A DNA stretch of 64,000 nucleotides from Paraburkholderia youngii (GCF_013366925.1 NZ_JAALDK010000001.1:6446001-6510000); one strand, 5' to 3'; positions 45,363 to 54,241 are shown, counted from the first letter of the stretch. Notes: generated by a model not told the origin, from the letters alone. Translations and numbers: made by a program.

Positions 45363-46253
45363 ATGAACCACGACTTCTTTCTGATCGGCGTCGACGGCGG
45401 CGGCACCGGCACGCGTGTCGTGCTCAGCGACGCGCAGGGCCGCGAACTGGCGCAGGCGGCAAGCGGCCCATCGGGCCTCGGGCTCGGCATTTCGCGCGCA
45501 TGGCAGTCCATTCAGGCCGCCTGCGGCGAAGCGTTCGAGCGAGCCGGAGTCGCGCTGGACTGGTCGCGCTGCGTGCTCGGTTGCGGACTTGCGGGCGTCA
45601 ACAATCGCGACTGGCTCGCCGAGTTTCACGAGCAGGCGCCGCGACTGGCCGGACTGGCCGTCGAATCCGACGCCTACACGACCTTGCTCGGCGCGCACGA
45701 AGGCGCGCCCGGCGTGATCGTCGCACTCGGCACCGGCAGCGTCGCGGCCTCGCTTGCGAGCGACGGCGAGTTCCGCATGGCCAGCGGCTACGGCTTTCCG
45801 TCAGGCGACGAGGCGAGCGGCGCGTGGCTCGGCCTCCGGCTGATCGTGCACGCGCAACAGGCGCTAGACGGCCGTGCGCCCGTCGACGATCTCGCGCATG
45901 CGTTGCTCGCGCATACCGGCACTCAGGATCGCGACAGCCTGGTCGTGTGGCTGTGCGCGGCGAATCAGACTGCCTACGCGCGGCTCGCGCCGATCGCGAT
46001 CGAGCACCGCGCACATCCGTTCGCGGCACGCCTGCTCGGCGAGGCCGGTGTCGAAGTCGGCAAGATGATCGCCGCGCTGGACGCGACGGGCGTGCTGCCG
46101 GTCGCACTATGCGGAGGCCTCGGCGCGCCGCTGCACGAGTACGTGCCCCAGGCGTATCAGGCGCGCCTGCGCGAGCCGCGGGCGGATTCGGCGCATGGCG
46201 GCTTGCAGCTGGCGCGGCGCGAGGCGCAGCGGCTGGCCGGACGACACCTGTAA
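45363..46253 (+). CDS. BadF/BadG/BcrA-family ATPase, probable N-acetylglucosamine/glucosamine kinase
   Basis: 296-residue protein of the actin-like ATPase superfamily. The phosphate-1 motif is IGVDGGGTGTRVVLSD near residues 8-23, the phosphate-2 region is VIVALGTGSVAAS, and the adenosine-binding GGLGAPL lies near the C-terminus. In this family the short cytosolic members phosphorylate amino sugars (GspK/NAGK type). No amino-sugar transporter or deacetylase is adjacent. A HAD phosphatase follows after 47 bases, perhaps cotranscribed. The kinase class is likely, but the substrate is inferred. Confidence 0.8.
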   Translation: MNHDFFLIGVDGGGTGTRVVLSDAQGRELAQAASGPSGLGLGISRAWQSIQAACGEAFERAGVALDWSRCVLGCGLAGVNNRDWLAEFHEQAPRLAGLAVESDAYTTLLGAHEGAPGVIVALGTGSVAASLASDGEFRMASGYGFPSGDEASGAWLGLRLIVHAQQALDGRAPVDDLAHALLAHTGTQDRDSLVVWLCAANQTAYARLAPIAIEHRAHPFAARLLGEAGVEVGKMIAALDATGVLPVALCGGLGAPLHEYVPQAYQARLREPRADSAHGGLQLARREAQRLAGRHL

Positions 46254-46300
46254 AATATCCGCTTCGACGCTGCCTCGACGGCTCGCCCGCCGGACTCACC

Positions 46301-47122
46301 ATGTATAAAGTCATCGCCACGGATCTCGACGGCACACTGCTCAACGCCGATCACCAGGTAGACCCGTTCACGGTCGCCACGGTGCGCAAGCTCGAAAGCG
46401 ACGGGCTGCAGTTCGTGATCGCCACGGGGCGGCATTACTGCGACGTCGCGGGCATCCGCGATCTGCTCGGCATCAATCCGTACCTGATCACGTCGAACGG
46501 CGCGCGGGTTCACGCGCCTGACAACACGGTTATCCACGCCGACGATCTGCAGCCCGCGATCGTCCAGCGTCTCGTGCAGCCAGAAATTGTCGGCGCGCAT
46601 GGTCGCGTGATCGTCAGTCTGTTTGCAGACGAGGCGTGGCTGATCGATCGCGACGCGCCCCATCTGCTGGAATTTCACCAGGACTCGGGCTTCACGTACG
46701 AAGTGACCGACCTGCCGAAGCACAATGGCGTCGACATTGCCAAGGCGCTGTATATCGGCGATCCCGCCGATCTCGCGCAGGTGGCCGCCAATCTGGAACG
46801 CGAATTCGGCGAGCGGCTATACGTGACCTATTCGTTGCCGGATTGTCTCGAAGTGATGACCGCGAATGTGTCGAAGGGACGCGCGTTGCAGATCGTGCTC
46901 GAGCGACTCGCTATCGACGCGTCGCAGTGCGTCGCGTTCGGCGACAACATGAACGATATCGATCTGCTCGAGACGGCCGGCCATCCATTCATGATGAACA
47001 ACGCCAATCCCGATCTGATCACGCGTCTGCCGCATGTGCCGCGCATTGGCAACAATTTCGAGGCCGGCGTTGCGCATCATCTGCGCAAACTGTTTGCTCT
47101 CAACGACGAACTGGCGTCCTGA
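46301..47122 (+). CDS. Cof-type HAD-superfamily phosphatase
   Basis: 273-residue HAD-IIB hydrolase. It begins MYKVIATDLDGTLLN (nucleophile Asp8 and acid/base Asp10) and ends with the metal-binding GDNMNDIDLLETAG preceded by the conserved lysine region VSKGRAL. The Cof cap domain lies in the middle. Such enzymes dephosphorylate sugar phosphates or cofactors such as FMN. Specificity cannot be read. Confidence 0.92.
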   Translation: MYKVIATDLDGTLLNADHQVDPFTVATVRKLESDGLQFVIATGRHYCDVAGIRDLLGINPYLITSNGARVHAPDNTVIHADDLQPAIVQRLVQPEIVGAHGRVIVSLFADEAWLIDRDAPHLLEFHQDSGFTYEVTDLPKHNGVDIAKALYIGDPADLAQVAANLEREFGERLYVTYSLPDCLEVMTANVSKGRALQIVLERLAIDASQCVAFGDNMNDIDLLETAGHPFMMNNANPDLITRLPHVPRIGNNFEAGVAHHLRKLFALNDELAS

Positions 47123-47144
47123 ACCGCAATTACTCAAACTGAAG

Positions 47145-47180
47145 GCGGCCCGCATCCACACTCGCGTGGATGCGGGCCGC
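47145..47180 (+). terminator. Perfect 15-bp hairpin between convergent genes
   Basis: GCGGCCCGCATCCAC (47145-47159) pairs fully with GTGGATGCGGGCCGC (47166-47180) around a 6-base loop. There is no U tract, but its position between two convergent stops suggests a transcription barrier. Confidence 0.6.
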
Positions 47181-47235
47181 AGAAGTTGCTCGCGGAGCGA
47201 GAAGCGCGGAGCGTGCTGCACTCCGCTTACGCCCG

Positions 47236-47529
47236 TCAATCCCGCCAGCCGCGGTGCTCACCGCGATAGTCATGGCCCCAGCGACGATCGTCGTGACCCC
47301 AGCCGCGGTCATCGCGGTGATAGTCGCGGTAGTAGTCGCCGCGCGGATAGCGATGATCCCAGCCGCCGTAATACACCGGCTCCGGCGCGGCGTAGACGCG
47401 CGCGGGCGCGGCATAAACCGGAGCGCCGAGCGATAGGCCGACGCTCAGATCCGTATGCGCCTGCGCGACACCGCATGCGCCCGCCGCGAGTCCGGCAGCA
47501 ACCAGCAAGTGAGTGACGATGCGTTTCAT
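47236..47529 (-). CDS. Small secreted Tyr/Arg/Asp/Gly-rich protein
   Basis: 97 residues from the ATG giving MKRIVTHLLVAAGLAAG (AGGAGAG upstream). A clear Sec signal peptide ends in VAQAH at about residue 25. The mature part has an Ala/Pro/Val/Tyr stretch (APARVYAAPEPVYYGG) followed by a highly charged, repetitive Arg/Asp/Tyr/Gly/His tail (RDYHRDDRGWGHDDRRWGHD). Comparable short, low-complexity periplasmic proteins are common in Burkholderia. Function unknown, and metal or surface binding is only a guess. Confidence 0.75.
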   Translation of the reverse strand: MKRIVTHLLVAAGLAAGACGVAQAHTDLSVGLSLGAPVYAAPARVYAAPEPVYYGGWDHRYPRGDYYRDYHRDDRGWGHDDRRWGHDYRGEHRGWRD

Positions 47530-47816
47530 GTTGGTCTCTCCTGTGAGGCGACGTAGGTTTGTCGCACAGGACCAATGTACGCACTCGAGCCGGGGCGGAC
47601 TGCGACCAGATGTTACGGACTGCAAGCATCGTCGAAGTCAGCGAAGGCAGGCATAAAGATCGCGCGGACGTTGCGCGCAGACACCTCACTTCGTTGGCGG
47701 CCGCGCCCCACGGGGCTTTGCGGCCGGCCAATTCAAGCAAGCAGGCGGCTCGTCGCCCACGCTTGCCGCTTGATGCACCAGCACACGTAATCGCGGCTTA
47801 CATCTGTACTACCCTA

Positions 47817-48584
47817 TTAATCCGCCGCAGGCGCCGAAGCGTTCGAACTGGCGGAAGAGGCCGTCCCTGCCGAAGACGCCGGCTCTGCGGGCAACGCCGC
47901 ACAAGGGCAATCGGTCGCCCGTCCATCGAGCCCTTCGCGATCGTGCTTGAAGCTCGCGCGCGGCGTGCCGTTCTGCCAGTCGAGTCGGACGATGTAAATG
48001 CTGTCGAAGTCGTCGCTTTGCCATTTCGGCACGTCGGCCGCGCGACCGCCATGCGCGTTCAACATCTGCCGCAACAGCTTCTCGATCAGCTTGTGCTCCC
48101 ACGCAATCACGATCAGCTTGCCGCGATTGGCCGGGTCGACGAGCGCGTTGCCGAGCTGGGCGATCTGCGCAAAGCCGTACGGCGTTTGCACCGGCATCTG
48201 GAATTGAATCGCGGTCGGCTCGATCGTCGCGAGCGGGCGCACGTAATAGTACGGATGACCGCCGTCGTCTTTTTGCTGGCCGGGGTCGGGCGCATAGATC
48301 GCATCGGGTTTGCCGAATTTGGCGGCGATGACGGCCGGCAACGCGAGCGCACGGTTGAGCCCCTGGCAGTCTAGCTGGCCGTAGCCTTGCGCGGGTTTCT
48401 CGCCATGGCGAACGAATACGAGGGTTTCAATATTGCCGCCTGCCGCAGCCGTGGCGGGGGCTGCGGTTGCGACGACAGTCGCCGTGTTCGTCGCCGCGTA
48501 CGCGGCCGGCGACGTCAGCGTGCTCGCGCACAAGCCGCCGAACGACAGGGCGACGCCTTGCAGGAATCCGCGGAAACGGTTCAT
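47817..48584 (-). CDS. Secreted histidine-phosphatase-family protein
   Basis: 255 residues from the ATG giving MNRFRGFLQGVALSFGG. A signal-like N-terminus (about 1-30) and an Ala/Thr-rich spacer are followed by the phosphohistidine core LVFVRHGEKP (His60) of the histidine phosphatase superfamily. The second half has IVIAWEHKLIEKLLRQ, with the second active-site histidine. The C-terminus is an Ser/Ala-rich low-complexity tail after DCPCAALPAEP. The long upstream frame into aqpZ is antisense noise. It probably acts on a phosphoester in the periplasm. Substrate unknown. Confidence 0.82.
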   Translation of the reverse strand: MNRFRGFLQGVALSFGGLCASTLTSPAAYAATNTATVVATAAPATAAAGGNIETLVFVRHGEKPAQGYGQLDCQGLNRALALPAVIAAKFGKPDAIYAPDPGQQKDDGGHPYYYVRPLATIEPTAIQFQMPVQTPYGFAQIAQLGNALVDPANRGKLIVIAWEHKLIEKLLRQMLNAHGGRAADVPKWQSDDFDSIYIVRLDWQNGTPRASFKHDREGLDGRATDCPCAALPAEPASSAGTASSASSNASAPAAD

Positions 48585-48682
48585 CGAAAGCACCTGTGCG
48601 AGGCTGGGAAGTCGCCCGATTCTAGCAGCGGTGCTCTCCGGCACGCGGCCGCCGCGGAATTCATATCGCATTGGCGCTCGCA

Positions 48683-48713
48683 ATGAATAACGGGCGCTGG
48701 GGCGCCCATTCAT
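48683..48713 (-). terminator. Hairpin after aqpZ
   Basis: ATGAAT (48683-48688), GGGCGC (48692-48697), a 4-base loop, GCGCCC (48702-48707) and ATTCAT (48708-48713) form an interrupted stem 45 bases past the aqpZ stop. There is no U run, so termination would be weak. Confidence 0.5.
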
Positions 48714-48757
48714 GCGGACTACGCGACGATCACGCGACCGACACGTCGAACCGGCCG

Positions 48758-49498
48758 TCAGTCGAGCGCCAGCTTGCTCGCATCGTTGCAGCGATCCTCG
48801 GCGATCAGCGGATAGACGACTCCCGCGATCACCGCACCGATGATCGGCGCAGCCCAGAACAGCCACAGCTGATCGATCGCCGCGCCGCCGACGAATAGCG
48901 CCGGGCCCGTCGAGCGCGCCGGATTGACCGACGTGTTGGTGACCGGAATCGAGATCAGGTGGATCAGCGTCAGGCACAGGCCGATCGCGATGGGCGCGAA
49001 GCCGGCCGGCGCGCGGCGATCGGTCGCGCCGAGGATCACGAACAGGAAGAAGCCCGTCATCACCACTTCGCAAACGAAGGCGGCGGCGAGCGCGTAGTGC
49101 CCCGGCGATTGCTCGCCGTAACCGTTCGTCGCGAAGCCGCTCGCGACCAGGTCGAAGCCCGGCTTGCCCGACGCGATCAGCGACAGCACGAATGCACCCA
49201 ACACCGCGCCGACTACCTGCGCGGCGATATAGGGCAGCAGATCGCGCACCGGAAACCGGCCGGCGACGGTCAGGCCGACGCTCACCGCCGGATTCAAGTG
49301 ACAGCCCGAAATGTGGCCGATCGCAAAAGCCATCGTCAGCACGGTCAGGCCGAAGGCCAGCGACACGCCGACGAAGCCGATGCCCAGACCATGAACCGGC
49401 CCGGCGAAGTTAGCGGCGAGGACCGCGCTGCCGCAGCCTCCGAGCACGAGCCAGAAGGTGCCGAACAGTTCGGCAACGAGGCGCTTTGACAACTGCAT
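48758..49498 (-). CDS. aqpZ: Aquaporin Z
   Basis: Inner-membrane water channel of 246 residues from the ATG giving [20 protein letters not shown]. Both NPA boxes are present (HLNPAVSVG and SVNPARSTG). The arginine after the second box is the selectivity-filter residue, and six membrane spans fit. The short polar ends match AqpZ rather than GlpF. AGGA precedes the ATG. Confidence 0.95.
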   Translation of the reverse strand: MQLSKRLVAELFGTFWLVLGGCGSAVLAANFAGPVHGLGIGFVGVSLAFGLTVLTMAFAIGHISGCHLNPAVSVGLTVAGRFPVRDLLPYIAAQVVGAVLGAFVLSLIASGKPGFDLVASGFATNGYGEQSPGHYALAAAFVCEVVMTGFFLFVILGATDRRAPAGFAPIAIGLCLTLIHLISIPVTNTSVNPARSTGPALFVGGAAIDQLWLFWAAPIIGAVIAGVVYPLIAEDRCNDASKLALD

Positions 49499-49646
49499 GT
49501 TTGGTGATCCTAAAAAGAATTGGCACTTCAGAAGCACGCATCGAAAACGGCGAGTACGTACGTTGAGCGCGCAATTCTAGGTAGGCAGCGCCAAATCAGG
49601 TGTCAAGGATTGTCAATCTGGACAGAATTTATAAACTATTACGAGA

Positions 49647-49678
49647 TAAAGCGCGTGTTTTACAATTCACACGCTTTA
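49647..49678. promoter_or_regulatory. Imperfect inverted repeat upstream of the H-NS-like gene
   Basis: TAAAGCGCGTG (49647-49657) and CACACGCTTTA (49668-49678), 10 of 11 positions complementary, with a 10-base AT-rich centre. It lies in the AT-rich region 106-137 bases before the H-NS-like ATG. A TATAAT at 49733-49738 could be the -10. It is a candidate operator. Confidence 0.45.
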
Positions 49679-49783
49679 ATAATTATCAGAGGAAAATTCG
49701 CTAAACCGGTATTAGTGGCCATTGCGAATTTCTATAATTGCAGCTAGTCTGCGGTCGAATGAGTTCTAGAAAGGGAGAACCGA

Positions 49784-50086
49784 ATGTCTCAATACGCAGA
49801 CCTCAAGGCGCAGATAGCCAAATTGCAGGCACAGGCAGAAGAAGCGCGACGCACGGAAATCGACAATGTCGTTGCCGACATCCGCCAAAAGATCGCCGAA
49901 TACGGTCTGACCGCGCAGGATCTCGGTTTCGCGGTCGCCGCCAAGCGCGGCCGCCCGCCCAAGAAGACGCCGCTGCCGGCGAAATACCAGGACCCGAAGT
50001 CGGGCAATACGTGGAGCGGGCGCGGCAAGCCGCCCAAATGGATCGTCGGCAAGAATCGCGAGCGCTTTCTGATTGGCTCGGCCTGA
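49784..50086 (+). CDS. H-NS-family nucleoid protein
   Basis: 100 residues. The N-terminal coiled-coil oligomerisation domain (about 1-45, MSQYADLKAQIAKLQAQAEE), a linker with the AT-hook-like KRGRPPKK (54-61), and the C-terminal DNA-binding domain with YQDPKSGNTWSGRGKPPKWI match the beta-proteobacterial H-NS/BpH3 type. It binds AT-rich DNA and silences horizontally acquired and surface genes. Its upstream DNA is markedly AT-rich, consistent with autoregulation. Burkholderia carry several such paralogues. The AGAAAGGGAG stretch precedes the ATG. Confidence 0.92.
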   Translation: MSQYADLKAQIAKLQAQAEEARRTEIDNVVADIRQKIAEYGLTAQDLGFAVAAKRGRPPKKTPLPAKYQDPKSGNTWSGRGKPPKWIVGKNRERFLIGSA

Positions 50087-50191
50087 TGTCCGCCCGAGGT
50101 GACGCGGTGCAAGCGGTCTGAAGGGTTTTTTGCCGTTTCGGCTTAATCGCTGCGCGCTAATCCGCAGTGGAAGCGCCACCATCGCAGTATT

Positions 50192-50222
50192 AAAAAAGCC
50201 GCCCATACAGGGCGGCATTTTT
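50192..50222 (+). terminator. Terminator after the H-NS-like gene
   Basis: GCCGCCC (50198-50204) and GGGCGGC (50210-50216) around a 5-base loop, with AAAAAA before and ATTTTT after. It works in both directions. Confidence 0.92.
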
Positions 50223-50339
50223 CGCGTCTGGCGGCGAGAATGACTTCGTTTTCCGGTCCCGCAAACGATACCGAGGCCGGATTCGTCCGCTATTGGGCGT
50301 TATCAGCGAAGGTTCACAGCTCCGCTTCAAAGCGGACCG

Positions 50340-50372
50340 AAAACGGCCGGCCGTAAAAGCGCCGGCCGTTTT
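50340..50372 (-). terminator. Terminator after the GT4 gene
   Basis: AAAACGGCCGGC (50340-50351) pairs with GCCGGCCGTTTT (50361-50372) around 9 bases. It lies just past the minus-strand glycosyltransferase stop. Confidence 0.9.
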
Positions 50373-50381
50373 CAAGCGCGC

Positions 50382-51446
50382 TTAGCCGACCGCGACCTGG
50401 CGCAATACCGGGCGCCGCGACGTTTCAATCAAGGCCGAATAGCCGTCGACATAGTTCTGCGCCATCGTCTTCGAACTGAAGCGGCGTTCGAACTGGGCGC
50501 GGATTTCGGTGCGCGACAGCTCGTCCAGACGCTGCAGAGCCGCTACCGCGCCTTGCACGTCCTCGACGATATAGCCGGTCACGCCGTGGTCGATCACTTC
50601 GGGCACCGACCCGCGGTTGAATGCGATAACCGGCGTGCCACAGGCCATCGACTCGATCATCACGAGGCCGAACGGCTCGGACCAGTCGATCGGGAACAGC
50701 AGCGCCTTCGCGCCCGACAGAAACTCGGGTTTCTGCGCCTCGTTGATTTCGCCGACGAACTCGACATGCGCCATCGACAGCAGCGGCTCGATCTCGCGCT
50801 TGAAGTACTCCATGTCGACCTTGTCCACCTTGGCGGCGATCTTCAGCGGCAGACCGCTTTGCGCGGCGATCTTGATGGCTGTATCGACGCGTTTTTCCGG
50901 GCAGATGCGGCCGAGGAACGCGAGGTATTCGGGCTTCTTGTGCGGCTGCGGCGTCAGCAGCTGGTCCGGCAGACCGTGATAGATCGTGCTGAGCCAGTTG
51001 GCCTGCTGCAGCGGCAGACGCTGCGAATCCGAAATCGACACGACCGGCACATGCGAGAACGCGTCGAACACCGGCTGCAATTCCGGCAGGTCCAGGCGCC
51101 CGTGCAGCGTGGTCACGAACGGCGTGTCCATCGTCGTGAAGAGCGGGAACGGCATGTAGTCGAGATGGAAGTGGAGCACGTCGAACTCGTGCGCGACCTT
51201 GCGGACCTTTTCCATCATCAGCACGTGCGGCGCCAATGCATCGCGAATCGTCGGATCGAGGCGCAGCGCGCGCGGCCAGCACGCCTCGAGATTGGCGGAC
51301 GTGACCGAGTCGCCGCTCGCGAACAGCGTGACGTCATGGCCGAGGTCGACGAGCGCCTCGGTCAGATACGACACGACACGTTCGGTGCCGCCATAGAGTT
51401 TCGGTGGGACAGCTTCGTAGAGCGGCGCGATTTGTGCGATTCGCAT
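50382..51446 (-). CDS. Family 4 glycosyltransferase
   Basis: 354 residues from the ATG giving MRIAQIAPLYEAVPPKLYGG (AGGAG upstream; a longer frame to 51521 crosses the ribosome site). This GT-B fold, retaining enzyme has an N-terminal acceptor domain with GGTERVVSYLTEAL and a C-terminal donor domain with FLGRICPEKRVDTAIKIA and the EX7E-type EPFGLVMIE. It could act in exopolysaccharide or glucan synthesis. It stands alone, and no polysaccharide genes flank it. Confidence 0.88.
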   Translation of the reverse strand: MRIAQIAPLYEAVPPKLYGGTERVVSYLTEALVDLGHDVTLFASGDSVTSANLEACWPRALRLDPTIRDALAPHVLMMEKVRKVAHEFDVLHFHLDYMPFPLFTTMDTPFVTTLHGRLDLPELQPVFDAFSHVPVVSISDSQRLPLQQANWLSTIYHGLPDQLLTPQPHKKPEYLAFLGRICPEKRVDTAIKIAAQSGLPLKIAAKVDKVDMEYFKREIEPLLSMAHVEFVGEINEAQKPEFLSGAKALLFPIDWSEPFGLVMIESMACGTPVIAFNRGSVPEVIDHGVTGYIVEDVQGAVAALQRLDELSRTEIRAQFERRFSSKTMAQNYVDGYSALIETSRRPVLRQVAVG

Positions 51447-51871
51447 GCGTTTTCTCCTGTATCGATCGGAGTTAGCGCGAGGGGCGCTGACCCGAATCCC
51501 ATGCAGATTTTTGACACTCACCGGGGCTTCGCACGACGGCGGGATCGCTCGAGGTACGTAGGCCTAACGGGCGGTTGAGCGCGGTTTCTCCCCGCCCGAA
51601 GGGTGGTCCGAAATAGGTATCGGGTAATCCCTTAGCCTCCATTATCGGGATCGACCGCGGTAATTCGAGTTATTTTTCAAACGCTTAATGTTGTTACAGC
51701 GCGAAACATGGACCGTTACAGCTTAGGCCCACGGTCTAATCGCAACCGCTCCCCATAATCGGCAAACGCAATTGCGCCGGCTCAATCGAACGGGGCAAAC
51801 AGGCGAAATGGACCGTAGCAAGCGGCGGACCCGGGGGTCGGATGAAGGGGAAAAGCGGCTAACCGAGCCTG

Positions 51872-51900
51872 ATGGCAGGCGGGTGAAAACGTCTTATAAT
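51872..51900 (+). promoter_or_regulatory. Candidate sigma-70 promoter for flhDC
   Basis: ATGGCA at 51872-51877, a 17-base spacer and a perfect TATAAT at 51895-51900. Initiation near 51907 would give a leader of about 345 bases containing both palindromes. Other promoters closer to flhD cannot be excluded. Confidence 0.5.
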
Positions 51901-52047
51901 TCTTTCCCACCGTTTTACGGTGCGGCGATGAAGTTCTGAAAACTCACCAACCTGTACACGCCGCAACCGTAGAAATTCCCAGCGCGCATCATCAGCCCCG
52001 CCCAGCGCCTCAATTCGTGCCAATCTGAGCTTCGACGCACCCTGCGT

Positions 52048-52066
52048 TGTAGGAATAATTCCTACA
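52048..52066. promoter_or_regulatory. Perfect palindrome resembling an RcsB/LuxR-type box
   Basis: TGTAGGAAT-A-ATTCCTACA, perfect 9-bp arms around one base, 186-204 bases before the flhD ATG. The core TAGGAAT/ATTCCTA resembles the RcsAB box known upstream of enteric flhDC and the BvgA heptad, both sites of NarL/LuxR-type response regulators. Confidence 0.6.
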
Positions 52067-52069
52067 CAA

Positions 52070-52089
52070 ATGACGGATTAATCCGTCAT
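52070..52089. promoter_or_regulatory. Perfect 20-bp palindrome
   Basis: ATGACGGATTAATCCGTCAT, a perfect dyad with no spacer, 3 bases after the previous palindrome and 163 bases before flhD. I do not recognise the cognate regulator. In RNA it could also fold. Confidence 0.6.
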
Positions 52090-52251
52090 CCAAGTGGGGT
52101 GTCTCTCCGATTTTCGGGTGTGTCCCCTTTCGAGACAATGCTTGCAAGACCAGAGACGAGTCGAATCGCGCGGGTTCAGCGCGCGCGTTCGAGCAAACGT
52201 TTCCGCAAAAAAAAATCGGCCTGACCAGCCGGACATACGAACGGGGGAATC

Positions 52252-52572
52252 ATGAGCACGACTAGCCACATGCTCAGTGAGATCAGGGAAGTCAATCTGT
52301 CCTATCTGCTGCTCGCCCAGCGTCTGCTGCGCGAAGACAAGCCGATGGGCATGTTCCGCATGGGTATTTCGGACCAGCTGGCCGACGTGCTCGCCAATCT
52401 GTCGTTGGCGCAGACCGTCAAGCTCGCGGCGTCCAACCAGATGCTATGCCGCTTCCGCTTCGACGATCACGCGGTGCTGTCCGCCCTCGCGGACAAGGAC
52501 AAGTCGAGTGCGATCGCGCAGGCTCATTCGGCGATCCTGATGGCGAGCCAGCCGGTCGAGCAGCTCGGCTGA
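52252..52572 (+). CDS. flhD: Flagellar master regulator subunit FlhD
   Basis: 106-residue subunit of the FlhD4C2 activator of class 2 flagellar genes. It is all-helical, with [20 protein letters not shown] and [20 protein letters not shown] matching the family, and helix-turn-helix-like [19 protein letters not shown]-rich stretch (GGGGGAATC) precedes the ATG. Its stop overlaps the flhC start by one base (TGATG), so the two are translationally coupled. Confidence 0.96.
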   Translation: MSTTSHMLSEIREVNLSYLLLAQRLLREDKPMGMFRMGISDQLADVLANLSLAQTVKLAASNQMLCRFRFDDHAVLSALADKDKSSAIAQAHSAILMASQPVEQLG

Positions 52573-53222
52573 TGGCCAGCAAGAGCGTCGTACTCGAAGC
52601 CCGGGAAATCACCCTCGCGATCGAGCTGATCGAACTGGGCGCGCGTCTGCAATTGCTGGAGGCGGAAACCAGCCTGTCGCGCGACCGGCTCATCAAGCTG
52701 TACAAGGAACTGAAAGGGGTGTCGCCGCCCAAGGGCATGCTGCCGTTTTCGACCGACTGGTTCATGACCTGGCAGCCGAACTTTCATTCATCGCTGTTCT
52801 ACAACATCTACCGTTTCATGGCCGGCTACGGCGGCTGCCGCGCGATCGAATCGATCGTGAAGAGCTACCGGCTATATCTGGAACACGTGCAGTTGCACGA
52901 CGACGAGCCGGTGCTCAGTCTCACGCGCGCGTGGACGCTGGTGCGCTTCTTCGACTCGGGCATGCTGCAGCTGAGCGCCTGTCGCCGCTGCGGCGGCCAC
53001 TTCGTCGCGCACGCGCACGATCCGCAGCACGCGTTCGTTTGCGGGCTGTGCCAGCCGCCGTCGCGCGCGGGCAAGACGAAAAAGGCAGCACAAACGCGGG
53101 CCGAGCGGCAAACCGCCGTCGCCGGAATCCCGGCCGAGGTGCCGCAAGTGGCCGACACGCGGGCTCACGAGGTCCGCTGCACCGCTCCCACGCTCGACAT
53201 CCTCGTCACCGCCGAAGTTTGA
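52572..53222 (+). CDS. flhC: Flagellar master regulator subunit FlhC
   Basis: 216 residues from the ATG overlapping the flhD stop. It binds DNA with FlhD to activate class 2 flagellar promoters. The zinc site has four cysteines, Cys137, Cys140, Cys157 and Cys160 (CRRC...CGLC), at the positions of E. coli FlhC. The C-terminal tail beyond about 165 is basic, low-complexity and longer than the enteric one. The frame open to 52446 overlaps flhD and is not used. Confidence 0.96.
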   Translation: MASKSVVLEAREITLAIELIELGARLQLLEAETSLSRDRLIKLYKELKGVSPPKGMLPFSTDWFMTWQPNFHSSLFYNIYRFMAGYGGCRAIESIVKSYRLYLEHVQLHDDEPVLSLTRAWTLVRFFDSGMLQLSACRRCGGHFVAHAHDPQHAFVCGLCQPPSRAGKTKKAAQTRAERQTAVAGIPAEVPQVADTRAHEVRCTAPTLDILVTAEV

Positions 53223-53286
53223 GCGGCACACGTTGAGGCAGCGCAAGCCTCTGGTTTACACCGGACGCGAGCGCCGTCTTTTTCCC

Positions 53287-53313
53287 CAAAGTTTTCCGCC
53301 TCGGTGCCGTAAA
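53287..53313 (+). promoter_or_regulatory. Sigma-28 (FliA) promoter of the motA-che operon
   Basis: CAAAGTTT (53287-53294), 11 bases, GCCGTAAA (53306-53313), against the consensus TAAAGTTT-N11-GCCGATAA. It lies 46 bases before motA and places the motor and chemotaxis genes in the late class, like fliC. Confidence 0.82.
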
Positions 53314-53358
53314 CCTGACTAACGACGGTGACCGTCGCATTTTTGTGAGGGCTCGGCA

Positions 53359-54219
53359 GTGCTGATATTCGTGGGAACACTCGTGACGCTGTTGTCCGTC
53401 TTCGGCGGTTACGCGCTGGAAGGGGGCCATCTCGGCGCGCTGCTGCAACCCGTTGAGGTGCTGATGATCGCCGGCGCCGGACTTGGCGCGTTCATTCTCG
53501 GTAACGGAATGAAGACGATCCGGGCGACACTGCGCGTCATTCCGACCCTGTTCAAGGGCGCGAAGTACAACAAGGACGTCTACATGGAGCTGATGGGGCT
53601 CCTGTACGTGCTGCTCGCGAAAGCGCGCAAGGAAGGCACGCTGACGCTCGAGGCCGACATCGACGATCCGTCGAAGAGCCCGATCTTCACGCAGTACCCG
53701 AAGATCCTCGCCGACAAGCACATCATCGAGTTCCTGACCGACTACCTGCGGCTGATGGTCGGCGGCAACATGAATGCGTTCGAGATCGAAAGCCTGATGG
53801 ACGAGGAGATCGAGACGCACCATCAGGAAGGCGAGGCGCCCGCCCAGGCGCTGAGCAAGGTTGGCGACGCGATGCCGGCGTTCGGTATCGTCGCCGCGGT
53901 GATGGGCGTCGTGCACACGATGGCCTCGGCCGACAGGCCGCCCGCGGTGCTCGGCGAGATGATCGCGCAGGCGCTGGTCGGCACCTTCCTCGGCATTCTG
54001 CTTTCGTACGGGCTGATCGGACCGCTCGCGAGCGTCGCCGAACAGCGCGTGACCGAGTCCACCAAGATGTTCCAGTGCATCAAGGTGACGATCCTGGCGA
54101 GCCTGAACGGCTATGCGCCGGCGATCGCGGTCGAGTTCGGCCGCAAGGTGCTGTTCTCGACCGAGCGCCCGTCGTTTGCCGAGCTCGAAGAGCACGTGCG
54201 CCGCGTCAAGGCGAAATAA
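53359..54219 (+). CDS. motA: Flagellar stator protein MotA
   Basis: 286-residue inner-membrane proton-channel subunit. It has four hydrophobic segments (about 1-22, 30-52, 168-190 and 198-222) and a large charged cytoplasmic loop that contacts FliG. VGDAMPAFGIVAAVMGVVHT carries the conserved proline and the channel-lining region. GTG start at 53359. It leads the operon that continues through the chemotaxis genes. Confidence 0.96.
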   Translation: MLIFVGTLVTLLSVFGGYALEGGHLGALLQPVEVLMIAGAGLGAFILGNGMKTIRATLRVIPTLFKGAKYNKDVYMELMGLLYVLLAKARKEGTLTLEADIDDPSKSPIFTQYPKILADKHIIEFLTDYLRLMVGGNMNAFEIESLMDEEIETHHQEGEAPAQALSKVGDAMPAFGIVAAVMGVVHTMASADRPPAVLGEMIAQALVGTFLGILLSYGLIGPLASVAEQRVTESTKMFQCIKVTILASLNGYAPAIAVEFGRKVLFSTERPSFAELEEHVRRVKAK

Positions 54220-54241
54220 GGCGGCGACGGGAACCGAATCG

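Larger units (their letters stand above)
51447..52251. other. Long regulatory region upstream of flhDC
   Basis: 805 bases without a plausible gene. It carries a sigma-70-like promoter (51872-51900), two GTTACAGC repeats at 51693-51700 and 51715-51722 (22 bases apart), a small CACCG-TTTTA-CGGTG hairpin at about 51908-51922, and two adjacent perfect palindromes at 52048-52089. Long, multiply controlled leaders are typical of flhDC in other bacteria. Confidence 0.65.

Noticed and set aside
53823..54083. Minus-strand frames across motA and the che genes
   Set aside because: Low-complexity Ser/Ala/Arg products opposite well-identified genes.
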